From Candidatus Aerophobota bacterium (GTDB taxonomy: Bacteria > Aerophobota > Aerophobia > Aerophobales > AE-B3A): a DNA stretch of 26,222 nt. The position numbers and the translations under genes are program-made. How positions within the stretch are numbered: the first letter of the stretch is position 1; every line of letters begins with the position of its first letter. The notes below the pieces were generated by a model. It saw only the letters and a program-made list of their open reading frames with translations, searched no databases and was not told where the DNA came from. Below, piece by piece: positions 1 to 6,120 of this stretch. The stretch spans positions 1-26,222 of the forward strand of contig SOJT01000095.1 in the NCBI GenBank assembly GCA_004376485.1, read 5' to 3'.

Positions 1-2
1 AT

Positions 3-65
3 CAAGGTTATGTTCTTGACGGTAAAGAGAGTTTAAAAATTACCGTCTCATCAGAAATTTCTTGA
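3..65 (+). CDS. Possible 3' end of an upstream gene
   Basis: An open frame enters from the left edge and stops at TGA 63-65, giving about 20 residues (QGYVLDGKES, then a hydrophilic tail ending SSEIS). The composition is protein-like, but the piece is too short to place in a family. Of the other two plus frames, one closes at 34-36 and one within the first 20 bases. It may be chance. Confidence 0.25.
   Translation, partial: QGYVLDGKESLKITVSSEIS
18..47. repeat. Inverted repeat before the first importer operon
   Basis: Perfect 8-base arms, GACGGTAA at 18-25 and TTACCGTC at 40-47, are separated by 14 bases. This could be an operator or an RNA hairpin for the operon starting at 126, or it could fall inside the end of an upstream gene. 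No T-run follows the right arm, so it is not a classical terminator. Confidence 0.35.
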
Positions 66-86
66 AGAAAAGGAGGAGAAAATGCC
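53..86 (+). repeat. Leader repeat, copy 1 (matches 9295-9328)
   Basis: These 34 bases match 9295-9328 with one mismatch (A71 versus G9313). The repeat includes the ribosome site GGAGGAG and the first bases ATGCC of a reading frame. At copy 2 that ATG starts the aldehyde oxidoreductase gene. Here it opens a 13-codon frame (82-123) that ends three bases before the ATPase gene at 126. Flanking bases on both sides are unrelated. Confidence 0.8.
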
Positions 87-125
87 ATGTGCGTATTGGA
101 TGCATAAAGGAAAAGAGGATTAATA

Positions 126-1220
126 ATGGCTGAAGTTGTTCTTAAAGAAGTTTGTAAGAATTATGGTAAAGTTGAAGCAGTCAAAAACGTTAATCTAAAA
201 TGCGAGGATGGACAGTTTATGTGTCTTCTGGGGCCTTCGGGATGTGGAAAATCATCAACTTTAAGAATGATTGCGGGATTAGAACAAATAACTAAGGGGG
301 AGATATATATAGGAGATGGCTTAGTTAACGCTATACCTCCAAAGGATAGAAATATAGCTATGGTGTTTGAAACTTATGCTCTTTATCCTCATCTTTCGGT
401 ATATGGCAACATAGCTTTTCCTTTAAAAATACGAAATTTTTCCAAGTCACAAATTGATAAAAAGGTAAAAGAAGTTGCTGAAATGCTGGACATGAACGAT
501 TTTCTCTCAAAGAGAGTAAGAGGTCTGGGTGATGGACAAAAGCAAAGAGTATCTATTGCAAGGGCCCTAGTGAGGGAACCAGAGGTATTTTTGATGGACG
601 AGCCAATTTCTCACCTGGATGCAAAACTAAGAACCCGAATGAGAGGGGAGCTTAAAAGATTACAGAAAGAAACGGGGATTACCTGTGTTTATGTAACTCA
701 TGATCAGATAGAAGCTATGGCTTTAGGAGATAAAATTGCAGTCATGAATTTTGGGGTTCTCCAACAAGTTGGAACTCCTCAGGAAGTATATGACCACCCC
801 GTAACTGAGTCTGTAGCCGGTTTTATTGGTGAGCCTCCCATGAATTTTTTGGACTGCGCTGTTGCAAGAGAAAAAGGGGATTTACTCTTATTATCACCAT
901 CATTCAAGATATATTTACCCAATAAGATAAAAAAGACTATAGAACAAAAAGGTGTACCTTCTGAGGTTCTTATGGGGGTGAGGCCAACAGATATAGAAGT
1001 ATCGAGAGAAAAATCCGACCCTGAGTCTATTAGAGCAGAGGTCTATACTATCGAGCCAAGAGGAGATGGATTAGTTCTAACTGTCAAACTCGGCAAAAAC
1101 CTTGTTAGGGTGGAGTGTGCAGAGGAGTTTAAGTCAAGAACAGGAGATACAATCTGGTTGAATCCAGAAAAAGAGAGAATTCATCTCTTTGATAAATCTA
1201 CTGGGGTAAGTCTTATTTGA
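126..1220 (+). CDS. ABC importer ATPase, MalK/UgpC type, with degenerate signature motif
   Basis: This cytoplasmic ATPase of a CUT1-type importer has 364 residues: an ABC domain (about 1-235) and a C-terminal OB/TOBE regulatory domain. Walker A is GPSGCGKS (36-43), Walker B ends MDEP (D158, E159), the D-loop is SHLD (162-165) and the switch histidine is H192, the same number as in E. coli MalK. Two motifs deviate. The Q-loop glutamine is E82, and the LSGGQ signature is LGDGQ (134-138), losing the key serine. The ATG lies behind AGAGGAT. The gene is followed at once by a second, different ATPase, so the importer probably uses an ATPase heterodimer in which this protein supplies the weak signature. 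It resembles the ATPase at 16566 in its Walker A region. Family is certain; substrate is unknown. Confidence 0.95.
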   Translation: MAEVVLKEVCKNYGKVEAVKNVNLKCEDGQFMCLLGPSGCGKSSTLRMIAGLEQITKGEIYIGDGLVNAIPPKDRNIAMVFETYALYPHLSVYGNIAFPLKIRNFSKSQIDKKVKEVAEMLDMNDFLSKRVRGLGDGQKQRVSIARALVREPEVFLMDEPISHLDAKLRTRMRGELKRLQKETGITCVYVTHDQIEAMALGDKIAVMNFGVLQQVGTPQEVYDHPVTESVAGFIGEPPMNFLDCAVAREKGDLLLLSPSFKIYLPNKIKKTIEQKGVPSEVLMGVRPTDIEVSREKSDPESIRAEVYTIEPRGDGLVLTVKLGKNLVRVECAEEFKSRTGDTIWLNPEKERIHLFDKSTGVSLI

Positions 1221-1232
1221 GGAGATTTGCAA

Positions 1233-2342
1233 TTGCCAGGAGTTAGTTTAAAAAACATATGGAAGAAATACGGTGGCGTAGAAGCAGTAAAAGGAGTAAG
1301 TTTTGATTGCCAAAAGGGGCAATTTTTTTGTCTGTTAGGTCCTTCAGGGGCAGGCAAAACTTCTATTTTGAAAATGACCGCCGGCGTGGAAGAAGTTACT
1401 TCGGGAGAAATTTATATAGAGGACCGTCTTGTGAATGATGTTAAACCACAGGAGCGGGATATAGCTATGATGTTTGAGAATTATGCTCTTTATCCCCACC
1501 TTACCGTATTTGGAAATATGGCTTCTCCTTTGAGCTCACATATCAGAAAAGCTAAGTATTCCTCAAATGAAATTGGAAAGATTATCAGAGAAACAGCGAG
1601 ATTGCTTTCCATAGAAGAACTCTTGGACCGGTATCCCAGACAGCTATCAGGTGGCCAAAAGCAGCGAGCAGCCCTAGGTAGAGCATTGGTTAGAAAACCC
1701 TCGGTATTTTTACTAGACGAACCTATCTCTCACCTTGATGCTAAATTAAGGCACAATATGAGAACAGAGCTCAAGAAAATTCACGAAGAAGTGGGAGTTT
1801 CCCTCATTTATGCAACTCCCGATCAACTTGAAGCTATATCTATGGCAGATGTCATCGCGGTTATCAATAAGGGAGAAATCCAACAGATAGGAACTCCCGA
1901 GGAGGTATTTGACCACCCTGCAAATGAATTTGTAGCTGGTTTTATTGGTGAACCTCCCATGAACTTATTTAGCTGTTCGTTACGGAAAAAGACTGGAGAG
2001 TTATTTCTGAGAATAGGGGACTTTGAGCTTATGCTTTCCCAAGAAGTGAAGAAAAAATTGGAAGAGCAAATGGTGTCTGATGAAATAAAGGCAGGTATAA
2101 GACCGACCAATTTGCATGTAACAAAAAGGAAAAAAGACAAAAATTCTATCGGTACGGAGATTTATGTTTTTGAACCGCTGGGAAGATACAGCATTGCTAC
2201 AGCAAGAGTTAATAACATACTCTTAAAAATCAAAATAAGGGGACATTTCGAAGCCACAGAAGGTGAACAGGTGTGGTTGAATTTTGACACAAATAAGTTT
2301 CACTTCTTTGAGACAAAATCAGGTTCTGCCATAGTTACCTGA
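1233..2342 (+). CDS. ABC importer ATPase, MalK type, switch histidine replaced by proline
   Basis: This is the partner ATPase of the gene at 126, 369 residues with ABC plus TOBE domains. I prefer TTG 1233 because AGGAG (1220-1224) then sits 8 bases upstream and the residue numbering matches its paralogues. TTG 1227 is in frame but only 2 bases from that site. Walker A is GPSGAGKT (36-43), the signature LSGGQ (138-142) is intact and Walker B ends LLDEP. The Q-loop position is E82, and the H-loop reads ATPDQ (194-198), so the histidine is P196. That histidine contacts the ATP gamma-phosphate in MalK-type proteins, so this subunit's own ATP site is probably slow or inactive. Its intact signature would complete the partner's good site. 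This mirrors heterodimeric ABC exporters and is unusual for a sugar-type importer. Confidence 0.95.
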   Translation: MPGVSLKNIWKKYGGVEAVKGVSFDCQKGQFFCLLGPSGAGKTSILKMTAGVEEVTSGEIYIEDRLVNDVKPQERDIAMMFENYALYPHLTVFGNMASPLSSHIRKAKYSSNEIGKIIRETARLLSIEELLDRYPRQLSGGQKQRAALGRALVRKPSVFLLDEPISHLDAKLRHNMRTELKKIHEEVGVSLIYATPDQLEAISMADVIAVINKGEIQQIGTPEEVFDHPANEFVAGFIGEPPMNLFSCSLRKKTGELFLRIGDFELMLSQEVKKKLEEQMVSDEIKAGIRPTNLHVTKRKKDKNSIGTEIYVFEPLGRYSIATARVNNILLKIKIRGHFEATEGEQVWLNFDTNKFHFFETKSGSAIVT

Positions 2343-2364
2343 TAATATGCCGATTCAACGTGTA

Positions 2365-2393
2365 CTAGTTTCTCCTGAGAAGGAGAGGTCTAG
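2365..2393 (+). promoter_or_regulatory. Hairpin between ATPase and binding-protein genes
   Basis: The arms TCTCCT (2371-2376) and AGGAGA (2381-2386) enclose the loop GAGA. They are flanked by CTAG on both sides (2365-2368, 2390-2393), which can extend the stem. A perfect but orphan ribosome site, AAGGAGGTGA (2411-2420), follows and has no start codon at a usable distance. There is no T-run. The structure could set the level of the binding-protein transcript relative to the ATPases. Confidence 0.45.
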
Positions 2394-2468
2394 ATATGGA
2401 AGAGAAGTGAAAGGAGGTGAGGTAGGCAAAGTTAAGAGAAAAAGGCGAACGAAAGGAGATAAACTCTC

Positions 2469-3935
2469 ATGAAAAAAAGCACGATAGTTTACCTGATGGT
2501 AGTTTCGTTAGCTGTGGCACTGGCTTTTGGTACCTTCACCGCACATGCCTGGACTCCCGATGAGCAGGCTCTTCTTGACAAAGCTAAGGAAATCGCTTCA
2601 GACAATGCTGGTGTGTGGTCTCTCGAAGAAGCCGCAAAGCCTTACAGAGGGGTAACCCTGAAAATACTGGCCGACGCTGCAACAGAAGCCGATGCTCCAC
2701 AAAACTATGATTCTGAGTTCATCAAAATGACCGGAATTAAGGTGCTATGGGAACAGAATCCCTGGGATGAGCACAGGTCAAAAATGTTTATGGATTTTGC
2801 AGCGGGGACAGGAATCTACGATCTGGTATGGGTACCTTTTGATGATATGGCCAGTGTCACGGGAAAAGGATACGTACAGCCCGTTGATAAATTTATGCTC
2901 AACCCTAAGCTTCTTGACCCCAACATCAACCTGGATGACTACTCAGAGGCTCTGTGGAAATATACCAGCTGGTACGGAAAACCCGCCAAGCCGTATGGAT
3001 TTCCCTGCGAGAATCCCACTATGATTCTGTGGTACAGGAAGGACCTGTTCGACAACCCTACAGAGAAAGCCAATTTCAAGAAGACCTACAGATACGAGCT
3101 TCAGGTACCGAAGAATTTTGAACAGTACAACCACATTGCTGAGTTCTTTACCCGGAAAAAGGGAGAACGATTGGCGGGTGAGGTTCTTGACCGAGATTTC
3201 TACGGAGTCGGCCAGTCTGGCAAAAGACACTGGGCATCAGTCTGCGAGTGGATGAATCTTGCCTCCACCTGGGGGGGTCCTACCTGGGGTGGAACTCTGG
3301 ATGAGAACGACGATGTAGTAATTAATCGCCCGGAGAATGTGGAGGCTTTAGAGTACTGGATATCCCTTTTCAGGTTTTCCCCTCCTGGTTCTGTGGACTG
3401 GTACTGGGATCTAAAAAGTACAGCTTTCCAGAAGAATATAGTGGCTATGGCTTTAGCTTGGAATGATCAATCTTATGAGATAGAGGATCCTGAAAAGTCT
3501 GAAGTTGCCGGAAAGATGGGCTACGATTTGATTCCCATCCAAAAATACCCGGTGAGTCACTTTGGTTCGTGGAGCTGGACTATACCCACTAAAGCTAAGA
3601 ATCCCGACGCTGCGTGGCTATATCTACAATGGGTAAACTCCAGAGACATTGCGCTCAAGTGTGCTTTGGAAGGAGCTATGCCCTCGAGAAAGTATGTTTT
3701 TGACAGCCCGGAAATTTCTGCTATTCCGTTTATGCCAGCTACCAAAAAGGCTTTGGACCACGCTTTTCCAAGACCCGTGCACAGGCCCGAATGGGGCGAA
3801 ATGGGTGAGATACTTGCACTTTATCTGACCAAGGCACACCGAATGGAAATGACAGCACAGGAAGCTCTGGACAAAGTAGCCGTAGAATGGCAAAGGCTTC
3901 TGGGGACAAGCATAGTTCATCCACCAAAGACATAG
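2469..3935 (+). CDS. Periplasmic solute-binding protein, CUT1 (family 1)
   Basis: This is the extracytoplasmic receptor of importer 1, 488 residues. An N-terminal signal peptide (MKKS, then a hydrophobic core) ends at an AHA-W site near residue 27. There is no lipobox cysteine, so the protein is expected free in a periplasm. The body is rich in Trp, Tyr and Phe, as in carbohydrate or polyol binding proteins. It shares with the protein at 11699 a block running from EKANF through YEL to EFFTRKKGE (near residue 220) and then GEVL and YG, so the two are paralogues. A good ribosome site, GAAAGGAGAT, lies 8 bases before the ATG. A strong hairpin follows the gene. The ligand cannot be read from the sequence. 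Confidence 0.92.
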   Translation: MKKSTIVYLMVVSLAVALAFGTFTAHAWTPDEQALLDKAKEIASDNAGVWSLEEAAKPYRGVTLKILADAATEADAPQNYDSEFIKMTGIKVLWEQNPWDEHRSKMFMDFAAGTGIYDLVWVPFDDMASVTGKGYVQPVDKFMLNPKLLDPNINLDDYSEALWKYTSWYGKPAKPYGFPCENPTMILWYRKDLFDNPTEKANFKKTYRYELQVPKNFEQYNHIAEFFTRKKGERLAGEVLDRDFYGVGQSGKRHWASVCEWMNLASTWGGPTWGGTLDENDDVVINRPENVEALEYWISLFRFSPPGSVDWYWDLKSTAFQKNIVAMALAWNDQSYEIEDPEKSEVAGKMGYDLIPIQKYPVSHFGSWSWTIPTKAKNPDAAWLYLQWVNSRDIALKCALEGAMPSRKYVFDSPEISAIPFMPATKKALDHAFPRPVHRPEWGEMGEILALYLTKAHRMEMTAQEALDKVAVEWQRLLGTSIVHPPKT

Positions 3936-3950
3936 TAAAGAAGGTAATAC

Positions 3951-3988
3951 CCGGAAGATGGGGTGGGTTTACTCATCCCGTCTTTCGG
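3951..3988 (+). promoter_or_regulatory. 17-bp hairpin between binding-protein and permease genes
   Basis: The left arm 3951-3967 (CCGGAAGATGGGGTGGG) pairs along its full length with 3972-3988 (CTCATCCCGTCTTTCGG), using four G-U pairs and a TTTA loop. No T-run follows, so it is probably not a full terminator. Hairpins at this place, as between malE and malF, protect the 3' end of the abundant binding-protein message and lower permease synthesis. It also buries the possible GTG start at 3963. Confidence 0.7.
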
Positions 3989-4007
3989 TCAAGATAAGGA
4001 GAAGACC

Positions 4008-4892
4008 GTGCTAAAACGGAAGTATACTGGATATCTCTTACTCCTTCCAACTTTGGCTTTGTTGGCGTTTCTCAGTCTAGTTCCTTTTATTTATGCTTTT
4101 AACTTGAGCCTGCGTGACTTGAATCTGAGAATCCCTCGGTTAGCAGGACAGTTTGTTGGCGTGGATAATTTCAGGTATCTAATGAGAGAGGATTCTGAAT
4201 TCTGGCATTCCATGGGGATCACCGTGCTTTTTTTGGTAGTGGTGGTAAGCATAGAGTTTGTAGCGGGGTTTGCTTTGGCTCTACTCTTAAATCGAGAGTT
4301 TAAGGGGAAAAGGATCGTGGTCTCTTTAGCCGTAATTCCTATGATGATAGCTCCTGTCGCAGTGGGACTGATGTGGAGGGTTGCCCTCAACTACGAACTG
4401 GGCATAGTAACTTACCTCTTGAAAAGTATAGGTATACCTATGAAAGAGGCATTATTGGGAACCTCTGCTACTGCACTAGCCACACTTATGGTTATTGATA
4501 TATGGCAATGGACTCCCTTCATATTTCTCATAATACTAGCTGGGCTTCACAGTTTGCCCAAAGAACCGTATGAGGCTGCTCAGGTGGACGGCGCTTCTAA
4601 ATGGAAAATATTCCGTCTGGTAACTCTTCCCTTGCTAAAACCTTTGATAATCATTGCTTTACTTTTAAGGGTAATAGACGCCTTCAAAACTTTCGATCAG
4701 GTTTATATTCTCACCGGAGGCGGACCAGGAAATGCCACTGATTTGGTCTGCATGTTTGCTTACAGGACTAATTTCAAGATATGGAATCTGGGGTATGGAG
4801 CGGCTGTAGTGCTGGTCATTTTTCTCGTGATCCTTATAGTAACCGCTTTCTTTTATGCTGTTACTCAGAAAAAAGAGGAGGAGGTAGTATAA
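4008..4892 (+). CDS. ABC importer permease 1, MalF/UgpA type
   Basis: This inner-membrane channel subunit of importer 1 has about 294 residues and six predicted membrane segments. The first (YLLLLPTLALLAFLSLVPF) starts near residue 7. The cytoplasmic EAA loop that docks the ATPase reads YEAAQVDGASKWKIF, and the C-terminus is short and charged (QKKEEEVV). I choose GTG 4008 because AAGGAG (3996-4001) lies 6 bases upstream. A longer frame from GTG 3963 would start inside the strong hairpin at 3951-3988 and has no good ribosome site. The gene is followed one base later by permease 2. Its paralogue is at 13389. The family is secure; the start is likely rather than proven. Confidence 0.92.
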   Translation: MLKRKYTGYLLLLPTLALLAFLSLVPFIYAFNLSLRDLNLRIPRLAGQFVGVDNFRYLMREDSEFWHSMGITVLFLVVVVSIEFVAGFALALLLNREFKGKRIVVSLAVIPMMIAPVAVGLMWRVALNYELGIVTYLLKSIGIPMKEALLGTSATALATLMVIDIWQWTPFIFLIILAGLHSLPKEPYEAAQVDGASKWKIFRLVTLPLLKPLIIIALLLRVIDAFKTFDQVYILTGGGPGNATDLVCMFAYRTNFKIWNLGYGAAVVLVIFLVILIVTAFFYAVTQKKEEEVV

Positions 4893-4893
4893 G

Positions 4894-5739
4894 TTGAAAA
4901 AAACAAAAGTCCTTACTTCGAGAAGACAGTTCATAGAGATAGGGCTTCTATCCGTGGCTGCTTTCATCGTATTTCTGGAAGTTGCCCCTTTTTTGTGGAT
5001 AGTATTAATGTCTTTTAAGAGCAGACTGGATATTTTTGAGATTCCACCTAAGTTAATATTCAATCCTATTCTGGACAACTATTATAATGCTTTTGTGGAA
5101 GGCCCTTTTAGCAAGTATCTGATTAATTCCTTGATTATCGACTCCTCAAGTACGGCTCTGGCAATTCTGATTGGAACTCTGGCTGCCTATGCTTTTTCCA
5201 GATTTAAAATATGGGGTGGAAAACAAATTTTCTTTTACATTCTTACTACCAGGATGTGTCCTCCCGTTGTGGTTGCTCTTCCCTTGTTTATGATTTATTC
5301 AAAGCTAAAGTTATATGATACCCATATTGGAGTAATTCTGATACATACTATTTTTAATTTAGCTCTGGTTATATGGTTGATGAGAGGTTTCTTTGATGAG
5401 ATTCCTCAAGAAATAGACCAGGCAGCTATGATTGATGGTCATAGTGAGTGGACTATTTTCAGAAAGTTTATCTTTCCTTTAGTTCTCCCCGGAATTGTAG
5501 TTAGCGCTATGTTCTGTCTGGTATTCTCCTGGAATGAATTTTTATTTGCCTTGATCCTAACCCAATTTGACGCAACCACTCTACCCGTTGGAGTTCCTCA
5601 ACTCGTGACTTCCAGAGGGACATACTGGGGACAAGTTGCCGCAGTGGGAGTGGTTATTACCCTACCGGTATTAATTTTTGCTGTGACTTTCCACAGGTAT
5701 CTGATAAGAGGGCTCACTTTCGGTGCTATCAAAACATAG
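4894..5739 (+). CDS. ABC importer permease 2, MalG/UgpE type
   Basis: This second channel subunit of importer 1 has 281 residues and about six membrane segments. The EAA loop is degenerate at its first residue (IDQAAMIDGHSEWTIFRKF). The C-terminal tail HRYLIRGLTFGAIKT is the usual end of MalG-like permeases, and the paralogue at 14327 ends in the same way. Translation starts at TTG 4894, 8 bases after a GGAGGAGGT ribosome site that lies inside the end of permease 1. The two genes are therefore tightly coupled. Confidence 0.94.
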   Translation: MKKTKVLTSRRQFIEIGLLSVAAFIVFLEVAPFLWIVLMSFKSRLDIFEIPPKLIFNPILDNYYNAFVEGPFSKYLINSLIIDSSSTALAILIGTLAAYAFSRFKIWGGKQIFFYILTTRMCPPVVVALPLFMIYSKLKLYDTHIGVILIHTIFNLALVIWLMRGFFDEIPQEIDQAAMIDGHSEWTIFRKFIFPLVLPGIVVSAMFCLVFSWNEFLFALILTQFDATTLPVGVPQLVTSRGTYWGQVAAVGVVITLPVLIFAVTFHRYLIRGLTFGAIKT

Positions 5740-5766
5740 TGATCATACATCTCGAGGCGATCTAAT

Positions 5767-5928
5767 ATGTCAATAGGAGACCGTATATTCTGGTCGATGA
5801 TTTGTTTCTTTGTAATTTCTCTCTTATGGTTGAAATTTGTAGAACCGTTTGTGCCTCTGTGGGGTTCTTTGTTTGTATCAGGAGTAGTGGCAGTTGTAAT
5901 TGCTACCCATAAACTGAAAAAGAAATAA
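5767..5928 (+). CDS. Small membrane protein of importer operon 1 (GDR-FW family)
   Basis: A 53-codon gene begins 27 bases after permease 2. It starts MSIGDRIFW, runs through two hydrophobic stretches (about 8-25 and 33-47) split by a polar turn EPFVPLW (26-32), and ends with lysines. It aligns without gaps to the 55-residue protein at 15243, which holds the same place after permease 2 in the other importer operon. By hand count 17 of 53 positions are identical, including GDR, FW, LWL and E-FVP-W. That conservation shows it is a real gene. The rhizobial glycerol importer operon also carries a small membrane gene (glpU), but I see no clear sequence match to it. A role in importer assembly or stability is inference. 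The ribosome site GAGGCGAT is weak. Confidence 0.8.
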   Translation: MSIGDRIFWSMICFFVISLLWLKFVEPFVPLWGSLFVSGVVAVVIATHKLKKK

Positions 5929-6013
5929 TTCTCAAAAAAACTAAACCTACCTGTAAAAATATTGCGGCTGAGAAGTTCAAAATATTTCGAGAAAGCCTAG
6001 TTTTTGCGCCCAT
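5903..6013 (-). pseudogene. 36-codon minus-strand frame, possibly the start of a lost flippase gene
   Basis: The frame reads leftward from ATG 6013-6011 to TAG at 5905-5903. It has an ideal ribosome site (AGGAGG at 6025-6020, 6 bases before the ATG) and a consensus promoter upstream. The product begins MGAKTRLSRNILNFSAAIFL and continues as one hydrophobic segment. A basic start with RN followed by a membrane helix is typical of the first segment of polysaccharide flippases, so this may be a gene head left after a deletion. It could instead be a genuine small membrane protein. Its 3' end overlaps the small gene ending at 5928 by 26 bases on the other strand. Confidence 0.4.
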
Positions 6014-6033
6014 TTGAAACCTCCTCTTTTCTT

Positions 6034-6061
6034 ATTATACTTACTTTTGAGGACATCTCAA
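6034..6061 (-). promoter_or_regulatory. Minus-strand sigma-70-type promoter
   Basis: Read on the minus strand, TTGAGA (6061-6056) and a perfect TATAAT (6039-6034) are 16 bases apart. They lie just upstream of the ribosome site and ATG of the frame at 6013. Transcripts would run antisense to the end of importer operon 1. Confidence 0.6.
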
Positions 6062-6120
6062 GTCAAAGTCATAACAAATTAGTTTCTTTTTGAGTCCCAT
6101 AAGGTCTGAGACATTTCAAG

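Noticed and set aside
82..123. 13-codon frame as a leader peptide
   Set aside because: It has a good ribosome site but no regulatory codon run; it is better explained by the copied oxidoreductase leader.
3963..4007. Earlier GTG start for permease 1
   Set aside because: It lies inside a 17-pair hairpin and lacks a good ribosome site; GTG 4008 has AAGGAG at ideal spacing.
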